From contig JBBQLP010000009.1 of NCBI GenBank assembly GCA_038327995.1, positions 1-64,000 on the forward strand: DNA of 64,000 nucleotides, written 5' to 3'. The stretch comes from CAIOYC01 sp038327995. Its GTDB lineage: Bacteria; Pseudomonadota; Alphaproteobacteria; Caulobacterales; Caulobacteraceae. Below are positions 25,685-34,260 of this stretch, piece by piece. Under the pieces are notes generated by a model that was given only the letters and a program-made list of their open reading frames with translations, was not told the DNA's origin and searched no databases. Position 1 is the first letter of the stretch. Each line of letters opens with the position of its first letter. The position numbers and the translations under genes were made by a program.

Positions 25685-27127
25685 ATGAAAAATCGGAATG
25701 CCCTCCTTAGAGGAGCGGCGATGGGGGCCATGATGTTGGCCGTTGCGGGCGCCGCAAACGCCAAGCCCGTCAAACATCACGCCAAGCGAACCTATGGCGC
25801 CGCTCCGGTCGCCACGTATGCCGGCGGGTCTGAACTCGGTGAGCTACGCTCCGAAGTGCAAGCGCTGAGGGCCCAACTCGACGCCCAGGCGCAGAACCAG
25901 GCCGCCATTCAGGCGCAGGTCGCCCAGACCCAGGCGCAAACCGCCCAGATCGCCGCCGACGCTGAATCCGTTCAGGATCGTCTCGACAACGTCCCTGCAC
26001 AAGTTCTGACCACCATCGGCGAGCTGCCCAAGGCCAAGCCCTCATGGGCTGAAAAGACCCAGATCACGGGCCGCGTCTATCTGGACGCTTCAAACATCGT
26101 GCAGAAGAACAATGGCCAGCGCGTCGCACCAAGCGGCGCGGCGGTCGATATCAAGCGCTTCTATCTGGGGGTCGATCACCAGTTCAACGACATCTATTCG
26201 GCGAACGTGACCACCGACTTCCAGTATGCGTCGAGCGCGCCCGCCGCCACCGGCAACGCCTCGACGATCGCCCAGACCGAACTCTACATCAAAAAGGCCT
26301 ATCTTCAGGCCAAATACCTGCCCTGGTTCACGGTGCGCCTCGGCGCCGCCGACCTGCCATGGATTCCCTTCGTCGAAGACCTCTACGGCTATCGGTACGT
26401 CGAACAGACTCTGACCGACCGCACCAAGTTCGGCACGTCCGCCGATTGGGGCATTCACGCCTTCGGCTCGTTCGATCCAATTGGCGATCCCAAGACCGGC
26501 CCGGTGGTCAGCTATGCCGTCGCGGTGATCAACGGCACGGGCTATCGCTCGCCACCCGGCACCTCCAACGCGCCGCGCACCAACACGCTCGACGTTGAAG
26601 GACGTGTCAGCGTCAAATATATGGACTTCACGGCAGCGCTTGGCGGGTATCACGGTCGTTTGGGCGTGGACAAGGGCACGACCCTGAACGCGACCTACGG
26701 CCCAGTCGCCTTCCGCGACGCCAGCCGCTTCAACGCCCTTCTGGCCTACACCTCGGGCCCGATCCGCGCCGGAGTGGAATACTTCACCGCCACCAACTGG
26801 ACCGCTGTGGGCAACCGCGTCACCGGCGATAAGGCGGACGGCTATTCGGTGTTCGGTTCCTACCAGTTCCAGCCTGAGTGGGGCGTGTTCGGGCGTTATG
26901 ACTACGTCAAGCCGACCAAGACCACTGCGTCGACCAAGAAGGACAACTATTTCAACATCGGGCTCCAGTACGAGCCCGCAAAAATCGTAGACCTTTCGCT
27001 CGTCTACAAGCGAGACAAGGTAGACAACGGCACCTTCTCGACCGGCAACGGCACTATCGGCGCCACTGTTCTCGGCGGCAACGGAACCTACGACGAAGTC
27101 GGCCTGTTCGGCCAATATCGCTGGTAA
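25685..27127 (+). CDS. Outer-membrane porin with N-terminal coiled coil, Pho-regulated
   Basis: A 480-residue outer-membrane channel. The signal peptide ends near GAANAKP. A predicted coiled coil (about 48-102, SEVQALRAQLDAQAQ and following Gln/Ala-rich heptads) probably trimerises or contacts peptidoglycan. The barrel follows and ends in an aromatic residue (FGQYRW), the usual outer-membrane targeting signal. It lies directly downstream of a five-repeat Pho box and 65 bases upstream of pstS, so it likely admits phosphate or phosphorylated compounds. It resembles the phosphate-selective porin O/P type by context more than by sequence. Confidence 0.82.
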   Translation: MKNRNALLRGAAMGAMMLAVAGAANAKPVKHHAKRTYGAAPVATYAGGSELGELRSEVQALRAQLDAQAQNQAAIQAQVAQTQAQTAQIAADAESVQDRLDNVPAQVLTTIGELPKAKPSWAEKTQITGRVYLDASNIVQKNNGQRVAPSGAAVDIKRFYLGVDHQFNDIYSANVTTDFQYASSAPAATGNASTIAQTELYIKKAYLQAKYLPWFTVRLGAADLPWIPFVEDLYGYRYVEQTLTDRTKFGTSADWGIHAFGSFDPIGDPKTGPVVSYAVAVINGTGYRSPPGTSNAPRTNTLDVEGRVSVKYMDFTAALGGYHGRLGVDKGTTLNATYGPVAFRDASRFNALLAYTSGPIRAGVEYFTATNWTAVGNRVTGDKADGYSVFGSYQFQPEWGVFGRYDYVKPTKTTASTKKDNYFNIGLQYEPAKIVDLSLVYKRDKVDNGTFSTGNGTIGATVLGGNGTYDEVGLFGQYRW

Positions 27128-27143
27128 CCGCTAAGGTATTTCG

Positions 27144-27168
27144 GGGCCGGGGGCGAAAGTCCCGGCCC
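27144..27168 (+). terminator. Intercistronic hairpin between porin and pstS
   Basis: Stem GGGCCGGG/CCCGGCCC with loop GGCGAAAGT, followed by TTCCCT rather than a T-run. It may partially terminate or stabilise the porin message, which would set the porin:PstS ratio. RBS AAGGAG for pstS lies after it. Confidence 0.5.
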
Positions 27169-27192
27169 TTCCCTCATTCAAGGAGTCATCTC

Positions 27193-28236
27193 ATGTTGAC
27201 CAAACTCTTCGCCGCAATGGGCGCGGCGCTGCTGGTAAGTGGAGGCGCAGCTTCGGCGGCCGACCTGACTGGCGCGGGCGCGACCTTCCCCGCCCCAGTC
27301 TATGCCAAGTGGGCCGAAGCCTACAAAGCTCAAACCGGCACCGGCCTGAACTACCAGGCCATTGGCTCGGGCGGCGGCATCAAACAGATCAAGGCGCGGA
27401 CTGTCGACTTCGGCGCGTCAGACAAGCCGCTGAAGCTGGACGCGCTGAATGAAGCCGGTCTGGTGCAGTTCCCTACCGTCATGGGCGGCGTGGTTCCCGT
27501 GGTGAACCTGCCCGGGATCGCGCCCGGCCAGATGCGCCTCACCGGGGCGGTGCTGGCCGACATCTATCTCGGCGACGTCAAGCGCTGGACTGACCCCCGC
27601 ATCGCGGGCCTGAACCCCGGCGTGAAGTTGCCGAACCTGCCGATCACGGTGGTTCATCGTTCAGACGGTTCGGGCACCAGTTTCGTATTCACCTCGTACC
27701 TGTCGATGAAGAGCGGCGCCTGGGCGCAAAAGGTCGGCGGCAATGACGCGGTTGAATGGCCCACGGGGCAAGGCGGCAAGGGGAACGACGGTGTCTCCGC
27801 CTTCGTAAGGCAGACGGTCGGCTCGATTGGCTACGTCGAATACGCCTACGCTAAGCAGAACAAGCTGGCTTACACCCAGATGCAGACCCGCTCGGGCGTC
27901 TTCATCGAGCCGGTAGCCGCCAACTTCGCTGCCGCTGCCTCGCACGCCGACTGGACTCACGCGCCGGGCTATTATCTCCTGTTGCTGGATCAACCGGGCG
28001 CCACGTCCTGGCCGATTACCGCCGCAACCTTCATCCTGGTCTATAAGCAGCAAGCCGACGCCGCCAAAGGCGCCGCCGTGCTGAAGTTCTTTGACTGGGC
28101 TTACAAGGACGGCGACGCGCAGGCTGAAAAGCTGGACTATATCCCGCTTCCCGCAGCGGTGAAGGCGCAGGTCCGCAAGACGTGGGCGACACAGATCAAG
28201 GGCGCCAACGGACAGGCCGTCTATCAATCCCGATAG
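27193..28236 (+). CDS. pstS: Periplasmic phosphate-binding protein PstS
   Basis: A 347-residue substrate-binding protein of the Pst phosphate importer. The signal peptide ends at GGAASA-AD. The phosphate-contacting motifs are GAGATFPAPVY, IGSGGGIKQI, DFGASDKPL and RSDGSGTSFVF, as in E. coli PstS. It is preceded by AAGGAG and shares the Pho-box promoter with the porin. pstC, pstA, pstB and phoU are not in the window: the gene is followed by a terminator, so the rest of the importer must be elsewhere, or this is an extra PstS. Confidence 0.95.
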   Translation: MLTKLFAAMGAALLVSGGAASAADLTGAGATFPAPVYAKWAEAYKAQTGTGLNYQAIGSGGGIKQIKARTVDFGASDKPLKLDALNEAGLVQFPTVMGGVVPVVNLPGIAPGQMRLTGAVLADIYLGDVKRWTDPRIAGLNPGVKLPNLPITVVHRSDGSGTSFVFTSYLSMKSGAWAQKVGGNDAVEWPTGQGGKGNDGVSAFVRQTVGSIGYVEYAYAKQNKLAYTQMQTRSGVFIEPVAANFAAAASHADWTHAPGYYLLLLDQPGATSWPITAATFILVYKQQADAAKGAAVLKFFDWAYKDGDAQAEKLDYIPLPAAVKAQVRKTWATQIKGANGQAVYQSR

Positions 28237-28260
28237 TCCAGATTTCCCTCCTACCTCTTC

Positions 28261-28294
28261 AAGGGCCGTCCGCGAGGGCGGCCCTTTCCCTTTG
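28261..28294 (+). terminator. Rho-independent terminator after pstS
   Basis: An 11-bp stem AAGGGCCGTCC/GGGCGGCCCTT (one G-T pair) with tetraloop GCGA, followed by TCCCTTT. It lies 24 bases after the pstS stop. Confidence 0.8.
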
Positions 28295-28326
28295 AGCGCG
28301 GGGCGTTTCGCGCTAAGGCCCGGCCT

Positions 28327-28941
28327 ATGCTCGATGATCTCAAAGCCAACAACCGCAACTGGGCAGCGCGAAAACTTGCCGAGGACCCGGACTTCTTCGC
28401 GCGCCTGGTGGATCAACAGGCGCCGCAGTATTTGTGGATCGGATGCTCCGACAGCCGCGTGCCAGCCAACGAGATCATCGATCTAGCGCCCGGTGAAGTG
28501 TTCGTGCACCGCAACGTTGCCAACCTCGCCCCACCGCAGGACGCGAACTATCTGTCCGTGCTCCAGTTCGCTGTGGACGTGCTTAAGGTAAAACACATTA
28601 TGGTGGTAGGCCACTACGGCTGCGGGGGAGTAGCGGCGGCGATCGATGGGCAACGCCGGGGTCTTGTGGATCACTGGCTGCATCCTATTCGTGAGCTGAA
28701 CCACGAACACCGGCACGAGCTTGACGCCTTGCCCGATCACAAGGCGCGGCTGGACCGGCTCACCGAACTAAACGTGATCCAGCAGGTCAAGAATGTGGCC
28801 TCAGACGTTTTCGTGCAGGACGCCTGGACGCGGGGCCAACCCCTGTGTGTGCACGGATGGGTCTATTCCATCGCCACTGGCCTCGCCAACGACCTCAACG
28901 TCACCGTCTACGGCCCGGAAAGCATGGACCGCCTAGACTGA
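28327..28941 (+). CDS. Beta-class carbonic anhydrase
   Basis: A 204-residue cytoplasmic enzyme interconverting CO2 and bicarbonate. The zinc ligands are Cys40, His96 and Cys99, and the Asp42-Arg44 dyad is present (GCSDSR and VVGHYGCGG). RNVAN and GWVYSIATG are also family-typical. The ATG at 28327 has only AAGG some 8-11 bases upstream, so initiation may be weak. It follows the pstS terminator and appears to be its own unit. It ends 7 bases from the convergent acylase gene. Confidence 0.93.
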   Translation: MLDDLKANNRNWAARKLAEDPDFFARLVDQQAPQYLWIGCSDSRVPANEIIDLAPGEVFVHRNVANLAPPQDANYLSVLQFAVDVLKVKHIMVVGHYGCGGVAAAIDGQRRGLVDHWLHPIRELNHEHRHELDALPDHKARLDRLTELNVIQQVKNVASDVFVQDAWTRGQPLCVHGWVYSIATGLANDLNVTVYGPESMDRLD

Positions 28942-28948
28942 CGCGCCC

Positions 28949-31153
28949 TCATTGGCCGGGATGATAGACCCGCTCAACGTGACCTTTCAGGTCGGAGGGA
29001 TAGAAATACACGTCCCGCAAGGCCCCAGCAGCGTAGCGGCTGGCCTGATCGTTGAAATGCGGAGAGGCCGGATCGCCGCTCTCTCCGCCCGCCGTCACCG
29101 CTTTTGCACGGACCTTGGGGCCGAACTCGACCACGGCGACGAAGCTGTTGCCGCTCGTGCCATACCATTTCTTGGTGCCGGGATAGGCGTTCGCGCCGAA
29201 CGAGGCCAGCGAGCCCCACACTGCGGAGGTGAAGCCCACAGGATTGCTCGCCGCCTTGTCGTCGAAGGGCTGGGCGATGTCGCCGTTGATACGCTGGAAC
29301 CGGTTGATGTCGCCCCACGGCGTTTTCCAGTTTCCGAAATCGGCGGTGAGCCGGTTTGACGCCTCGGCCAGTGAACGCAGAAGCTGCTCGGGTGTAGCGC
29401 GCAGGTCGATATAGTCTTCCGTCATCATGCCCGCTTTCTTGGCCTCGCCTTCCAGCCTGTGGCGCAAATCTTCGCCCCAGAAAACGGCCAGCGACGTGGG
29501 GATGGACGCGACGCTCCAGCGCCGGTCCCAGCCGCGCAATAGGGCGACCTGATCCGCCGTCTTCGCTTTCAGGCCATCGCTCGAGGGCCGCTCGTCCCAC
29601 GCGCGCACCAACGCCGGGATCGGTTTGTCGAACCAGGGCAAGGCAGGATCGTAGGCGGCGGCGATCAGGCCGGTCAGGGTGAAATCCTTGCGATCCTGTA
29701 GCACGCGCACGGCGTGGACGCCCCGCGCGGACTCGCCGCCGTTCTCCACATAGGCGGGATAGTCCTGCCGCTTGGGGCTCGACGGTCCCGCCGCCGTCCA
29801 GGGCCAGTTATTGGAATTGTAGAGCCAACCGCTTTTGGGATTGAGCAGGTGCGGAGCCTCATCCACCGCCAACAGCCCGGTCCACTCGGTGGCGGGATTG
29901 GAGCCGTCCACCGGATGTTTCCAGTCGAACCGGTCATCACGACGAGGAATGAAGTTGCCGTGGAAATAGGCGATCTCGCCATCGGCGTCGGCAAAGATGG
30001 TGTTGTTAGTGGAGTTAGCCTTGTACTCCATGGTGGCGCGGAAGCTCTTGTAGTCCCGCGCGCGGGTGCGAACGTAGGACTGGCTCAGCGCCTGCACCGG
30101 ACGTTGCATCAGGCGGATCGCCACCCACTTGCCGTTCGCCGCGCGGATGATCGGACCGTGATGCGTGCGATAGACGGTGAAGGTCTTCGATCCCATGCCG
30201 TGATCAGTTTTGTAGGGGACCGCTATCCGGCTTTCCGTCACCGGACGTTCGCCGTCGCCGTATTTGTAGAAATAGCGCCCGCCACGTTTGACGACGGTCT
30301 CCAGATACTCGTCCACCGCGTCGACACCGCTGGAGGTGTGCATCCAGCCGACCCGGTCGTTGAAACCCTGGTAGATAAAGAACTGGCCCCAGGTGACGGC
30401 GCCATAGGCGTTCAGCCCTTGGTCGCTCGTCGCCTGCAACTCCGAGCGGAAGAAAAAAGAGGTGTGCGGATTGATGAGCAAGAGCGCGTGATGATCGACT
30501 GTGTTTGACGGGGCGATGGCCATGCCGTTGGAGCCGGTCGGTTCAGTGAAAGGTCCCTCTTCGGCTAGAACCATGGGCTGAACGGGCTCGGCAAGTGATT
30601 GGGCGCTCATGCCCTTGCCGTAGAAGGCTTCGAGGTCCTCTGGCTTGATCCGCTCTATATCGCCGCCAATACTGCCCTCGGGAAAGCTCAGCGCCATCCA
30701 CGGCTCGAAATGGTGGATCACCCGCGGCTTCACCTCCGGGTGACGGTAGAGGTAGTAGTTCAACCCGTCCGCAAAACTGGTCATCAGGGCCTGTAGCCAC
30801 GCCGGGCTGGCTGCATATTTCGCCTTCATGTCGGCGGGGTCGATGAAGAGTTTCTGGCGAAGGTCCTGCCAAATCTTCCCCCTGCCCTCTGCTTCGGCCA
30901 AGCGACCTTGGCTATTGAGGTAGTTCACCTCGATCCGGTTGAAGTCGTCTTCAGCCTGGGCGTAGAGCATCCCGAAAACCGCGTCGGCGTCGGTCTTGCC
31001 GTGGATGTGGGCGACGCCCCAGTCGTCGCGAGTAATGACGACATTGCGCGCCTCGGCCTCCCAGCGCGTAAGCTCGGCGGCAGGCTTGGCCAGACTGGAG
31101 AAAGGGAAGGCCAGAACGGCGGCCAGAATGAGCGGCGATGCAGATAGTTTCAT
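28949..31153 (-). CDS. Penicillin-acylase-type N-terminal nucleophile hydrolase
   Basis: A 734-residue exported amidase precursor. After a signal peptide (LILAAVLAFPFSSLA) comes the alpha part, with ITRDDWGVAHIHG. The cleavage site for self-processing is at GSNGMAIAPS, making Ser208 the new N-terminal nucleophile of the beta chain. The beta chain has HHALLLINPHTSF and STNNTIFADADGEIAYFHGN. Such enzymes hydrolyse amides: penicillins, acyl-homoserine lactones or peptides. The ATG at 31153 begins a clean signal peptide; the 81-codon Pro/Arg-rich extension of the open frame lies between this gene and mucR and is not credible. Substrate unknown; quorum-signal degradation is one possibility. Confidence 0.88.
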   Translation of the reverse strand: MKLSASPLILAAVLAFPFSSLAKPAAELTRWEAEARNVVITRDDWGVAHIHGKTDADAVFGMLYAQAEDDFNRIEVNYLNSQGRLAEAEGRGKIWQDLRQKLFIDPADMKAKYAASPAWLQALMTSFADGLNYYLYRHPEVKPRVIHHFEPWMALSFPEGSIGGDIERIKPEDLEAFYGKGMSAQSLAEPVQPMVLAEEGPFTEPTGSNGMAIAPSNTVDHHALLLINPHTSFFFRSELQATSDQGLNAYGAVTWGQFFIYQGFNDRVGWMHTSSGVDAVDEYLETVVKRGGRYFYKYGDGERPVTESRIAVPYKTDHGMGSKTFTVYRTHHGPIIRAANGKWVAIRLMQRPVQALSQSYVRTRARDYKSFRATMEYKANSTNNTIFADADGEIAYFHGNFIPRRDDRFDWKHPVDGSNPATEWTGLLAVDEAPHLLNPKSGWLYNSNNWPWTAAGPSSPKRQDYPAYVENGGESARGVHAVRVLQDRKDFTLTGLIAAAYDPALPWFDKPIPALVRAWDERPSSDGLKAKTADQVALLRGWDRRWSVASIPTSLAVFWGEDLRHRLEGEAKKAGMMTEDYIDLRATPEQLLRSLAEASNRLTADFGNWKTPWGDINRFQRINGDIAQPFDDKAASNPVGFTSAVWGSLASFGANAYPGTKKWYGTSGNSFVAVVEFGPKVRAKAVTAGGESGDPASPHFNDQASRYAAGALRDVYFYPSDLKGHVERVYHPGQ

Positions 31154-31211
31154 AAGCGATCCGATCCCGCCAAACCGAAGACGCTTCTTACGAGCCAGCC
31201 GCGCCGCCAGG

Positions 31212-31694
31212 TCAGACGGGGTTCTTCCTCGGGCGTCCCCGTCCACGAGCGGGCGTGGTGGGCGCCGCCTTGGCCACCTTGGGCGCGCGCGGGCCTCGGT
31301 CGCCAGCTTTGCGTCCAAGCCCGATGCTCTTGGCCATGGCCGAGCGGGCGGCGGAGTAGGCGGGCGCGGTGGTCGGGTAGTCTGCGGCCAAGCCATACTT
31401 GGCCTTGTATTCCTGCGGGGTCAGACCGTTGGTGGTTAGATGACGCTTCAAGGTCTTGTAGGTCTTGCCGTCAATGAAACTGATCAGGCCGTTGTCGGTG
31501 ATCGACTTGCGAATCTGCGCTGAAGTCGGTTTCGCGACCGTTGGTTCGGGAACGACTTCCGGCTGGCCAAGACTGTTGATGGCACTGCTAACAGTCTGAA
31601 TAAGCAAAGGAAGGTCTTGCACCGCCACCTTGTTGTTGGCGACGAAGTTGGCGACGATCTGGCTTACCAGGACGATGGTTTCTGAGTCAGGCAA
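31212..31694 (-). CDS. MucR/Ros-family regulator lacking zinc ligands, with C-terminal AT-hook-like tail
   Basis: A 160-residue DNA-binding regulator. The MucR N-terminal region (ETIVLVSQIVANFVANNKV) oligomerises in relatives. The DNA-binding core reads SFIDGKTYKTLKRHLTTNGL and then TPQEYKAKYGLAADYPTTAP and SAARSAMAKSIGLGR. Typical Ros/MucR proteins have Cys-x2-Cys/Asp and two His for zinc; here there is no Cys and the second His is Asn. The tail contains RGRGRPRK, the core of an AT-hook. I prefer the TTG at 31694, 7 bases after GGAG, over the TTG at 31706. In Caulobacterales MucR proteins control cell-cycle genes; this paralogue's targets are unknown. Confidence 0.85.
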   Translation of the reverse strand: MPDSETIVLVSQIVANFVANNKVAVQDLPLLIQTVSSAINSLGQPEVVPEPTVAKPTSAQIRKSITDNGLISFIDGKTYKTLKRHLTTNGLTPQEYKAKYGLAADYPTTAPAYSAARSAMAKSIGLGRKAGDRGPRAPKVAKAAPTTPARGRGRPRKNPV

Positions 31695-31718
31695 AGGAAT
31701 CTCCAATAGAATTACGTC

Positions 31719-31898
31719 CTAAATACATCTGTTGCGGGTTTGTGCAAATGTTCGTTGCTTTACGCATGGTTCGCAACGCCGCCAGTCTTGATCGGATGGG
31801 CTCGCAACAGTCAGCTCGCCATACAATCCGAACGAAGCCCTCTCGCCAATGATGCAGTAGGTGCGCAGCACTTGCAGTCGCTTCGCCTCGGCGTCCAT
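31719..31898 (-). CDS. Possible small protein upstream of mucR, unrecognised
   Basis: A 59-codon frame with AAGGG 7 bases before its ATG, ending 24 bases before the mucR start, so it could be a first cistron. The opening (MDAEAKRLQVLRTYCI) faintly recalls the lead-in to GAF domains (AxRLxxLRxY), but the rest does not. The stretch also has to hold the mucR promoter. It may be a remnant or chance. I see nothing else in 31900-32008. Confidence 0.25.
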   Translation of the reverse strand: MDAEAKRLQVLRTYCIIGERASFGLYGELTVASPSDQDWRRCEPCVKQRTFAQTRNRCI

Positions 31899-32008
31899 AG
31901 AAAGCCCTTCGTTGCAAGGTTGCAATGTTTCGCCGAGAACCGAAGCAAGGGTTAAAACACGCGGGGACGAGGGGACGTAGAGGTGGTGCGAGCCGGGGCT
32001 TTCCGTTT

Positions 32009-32239
32009 TCAGAAGTCCACCGCGAGACCTTTGCGTTCCCAGTCGCCGAAGCGGGTGGGCTCCAAGCCTCGGGGGCCGCCGCTCTCGCCCGTAGGCGTCC
32101 CGGGCGGCAGGGCGGCGCGGCGGAGGGCGGCTTCTTCCAATGCGCGGCGAGCGGCAGGCGACAGGACTTTACCGGGAGCGGCCCCCAGCGCCTCGATGGT
32201 CGGATCGATGGTGAGCGTGATGGAGCCTTGGTCGGTCAT
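32009..32239 (-). CDS. DUF1674 protein (succinate dehydrogenase assembly factor 4-like)
   Basis: A 76-residue protein whose C-terminus is the DUF1674 signature: GGPRGLEPTRFGDWERKG followed by LAVDF. Eukaryotic SDHAF4 has the same tail and helps load flavinylated SdhA into complex II; bacterial members are thought to act likewise. LSPAARRALEEAALRRAAL is a charged helix. The ATG at 32239 lacks a good Shine-Dalgarno, but longer versions of the frame would overlap rsmB. It is divergent from rsmB, with 40 bases between the starts. Confidence 0.82.
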   Translation of the reverse strand: MTDQGSITLTIDPTIEALGAAPGKVLSPAARRALEEAALRRAALPPGTPTGESGGPRGLEPTRFGDWERKGLAVDF

Positions 32240-32279
32240 GGTGCTTGCCGTTTGCGTGCTTGCAGACGATGTAGGCGCG

Positions 32280-33599
32280 ATGGTTCGCCCCGCCCAGCCC
32301 CCTTCACCCCCACGCCCGCCTCGTGCGGAAAGTTCGGGCCTCGCCGCCCGCCGGGCCGCCCTGACGCTGATAGATGCGGCGCTGGCCCGGCGCGGCGGCA
32401 TGGAGGACGCGCCTGACGAGGATGTGTCCGGCCTTGAACCCCGCGACCGCGCCTTCGCCCGCGCGCTGGCGTTGGCGACGCTGCGTCACCTGGGGCCTAT
32501 CGATCACGCCCTCGCGGCGCGAATGCATAAGGCGCCGCCGTCGCAGATCCAGCGCCTGCTGCGTCTGGGCGCGGCCCAGCTTCTGTTCCTGAACACCCCG
32601 CCCCATGCTGCGGTGGCGACGACGCTCGATCTCGCTGCGCCCGATCCTTCGGCCAAGCCCTTCACCAAGCTGATGAACGGGGTGCTGCGCGGGCTGGACC
32701 GTGAAAGGCCCGAAGTGAAGACCGAACAGTATGCGCCGGACTGGCTCTACGCTCGCTGGCGCGCGGCCTATGGGGAAGCGGGCGCGCAGGCAATCTGCAT
32801 TCGGATTACTGAGGAGCCCCTCACCGACCTCAGCCTGAGAGGCGACAGGTTTGCCGAACCTCTGATCGCCGAACTGCCCGCTGAACGACTAACGGGTGGA
32901 AGCCTGCGCACTGACCGGCGGGGGGATGTGTCCACTTGGCCAGGTTTTGCCGAGGGCCAATGGTGGGTGCAGGACGCCGCCGCCGCCATCCCTGCGCGGC
33001 TCCTCAGGATTGAACCGGGCCAGACCGCGCTCGACCTCTGCGCCGCGCCGGGCGGTAAGACTATGCAATTGGTCGCCATGGGGGCAAGGGTCACGGCGCT
33101 CGACCGATCCGGCGAGCGGTTAGCGCGCGTGCGCGAGAACCTTGGCCGCATTGGCCTTGAGGCTGAAACCGTGACCGCGGACGCCGCAGCCTGGCGCGAT
33201 GAGCGCACCTTCGACGCGGTGTTGCTGGACGCGCCCTGCTCAGCCACGGGCACCTTCCGCCGTCACCCTGACGTTCTCTGGACCGCCCGACCCGGCGACA
33301 TCGCTTCGCTGGCGACGGTACAGGCCCGGTTGCTCGACGCAGCAGCGGATCGCACCCGCCCCGGAGGCCGCCTCGTCTACTGCGTCTGTTCACTGGAGCC
33401 CGAAGAAGGCGAAGCGCAGATAGAAGCAGGGCTGAAACGGCGGTCCGACCTCGCGCTCGACCCCGTGCAGCCGGGCGAAGGCGGCGCACCTGCAGAATGT
33501 GTCGCGGAACAAGGCTGGCTGCGCATATTGCCGAGCGTGGAGACGCCCAAGGGGGGCATGGACGGCTTCTTTATCGCCCGGTTTCGCAGGATCGCGTGA
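32280..33599 (+). CDS. rsmB: 16S rRNA (cytosine-C5) methyltransferase RsmB/Sun family
   Basis: A 439-residue enzyme that methylates cytosine in 16S rRNA (C967 in E. coli) from S-adenosylmethionine. An N-terminal NusB-like domain (about 20-150, RRAALTLIDAALAR) is followed by the catalytic domain. This has DLCAAPGGKTMQL (SAM binding), LDAPCSATGTFRRHPD (motif IV with a Cys) and YCVCSLEPEEGE (motif VI with the nucleophile Cys). The open frame extends to 31983, but the ATG at 32280 is the natural start given the divergent DUF1674 gene. Its Shine-Dalgarno is weak (GTAGGCG). Confidence 0.92.
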   Translation: MVRPAQPPSPPRPPRAESSGLAARRAALTLIDAALARRGGMEDAPDEDVSGLEPRDRAFARALALATLRHLGPIDHALAARMHKAPPSQIQRLLRLGAAQLLFLNTPPHAAVATTLDLAAPDPSAKPFTKLMNGVLRGLDRERPEVKTEQYAPDWLYARWRAAYGEAGAQAICIRITEEPLTDLSLRGDRFAEPLIAELPAERLTGGSLRTDRRGDVSTWPGFAEGQWWVQDAAAAIPARLLRIEPGQTALDLCAAPGGKTMQLVAMGARVTALDRSGERLARVRENLGRIGLEAETVTADAAAWRDERTFDAVLLDAPCSATGTFRRHPDVLWTARPGDIASLATVQARLLDAAADRTRPGGRLVYCVCSLEPEEGEAQIEAGLKRRSDLALDPVQPGEGGAPAECVAEQGWLRILPSVETPKGGMDGFFIARFRRIA

Positions 33600-33674
33600 A
33601 CCCATCCGTTCAGGCGGCGTTCAGAAGGCAAGTAACAAAGCTTAGCCACCGCAACCTCAAAGGGTGAGAACGTC

Positions 33675-34214
33675 ATGATCCGCCTACCCAACCTGCGCAA
33701 GAACGCCACCGCCGTCGGCCTTGCGGCCCTCGCATCCACCAGCCTGATCGCCTGCGCCGAGGACTACGGCCCCGGCCCGCGCCACTACAGCCCCTACGAA
33801 GCGGGCGTCGTCTCGCACATTGACCGGGGGGTCGTGGTCGGCTTCCGCCCCATCGAGTTCGGCTCCAATGACACCGGCGGCGCTACCGTTGTCGGCGCGG
33901 TCGGCGGCGGCCTGATCGGCAACGCCGTCTCGCACGGTCGTGACCGGGGCCTCGCCACCGTGGGCGGCGCCATCGCGGGCGCCCTCGTGGGCCACGCCGT
34001 CGCCGACGGCAACCGCCGTCAGGGCTTCGCTTACACCATCCGCCTCGACCGGGACGGCCGCACCATCGAAGTGCCCCAGCTTGACGGTTCGCCCATCCCC
34101 AACGGCGTGCGCGTGAACGTGGTCTACGAAGGCGGACGGGCCCGGGTGGTTCCGGCGGACGGCGGTTATGGCCCCGCTCCGGAGGGTTACGGCCCGCCGC
34201 CGCCCCACTACTAG
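33675..34214 (+). CDS. Glycine-zipper 2TM-domain lipoprotein (17 kDa antigen-like)
   Basis: A 179-residue outer-membrane lipoprotein. The lipobox is LIAC, putting the acylated Cys at about residue 27. A glycine-zipper pair follows, GAVGGGLIGNAVSHG and TVGGAIAGALVGHAVADG (about 74-110), as in the Rickettsia 17 kDa antigen and SlyB family. The C-terminal domain (YTIRLDRDGRTIEVPQ) and a Pro/Gly/Tyr-rich tail complete it. Such proteins stabilise the envelope. RBS AGGGTGAG is well placed. It precedes rpe by 46 bases. Confidence 0.85.
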   Translation: MIRLPNLRKNATAVGLAALASTSLIACAEDYGPGPRHYSPYEAGVVSHIDRGVVVGFRPIEFGSNDTGGATVVGAVGGGLIGNAVSHGRDRGLATVGGAIAGALVGHAVADGNRRQGFAYTIRLDRDGRTIEVPQLDGSPIPNGVRVNVVYEGGRARVVPADGGYGPAPEGYGPPPPHY

Positions 34215-34260
34215 GCATAAGGCTTCCCTTCGGCGTTGAGGCGCTTTAGTCCTCCCGGAC

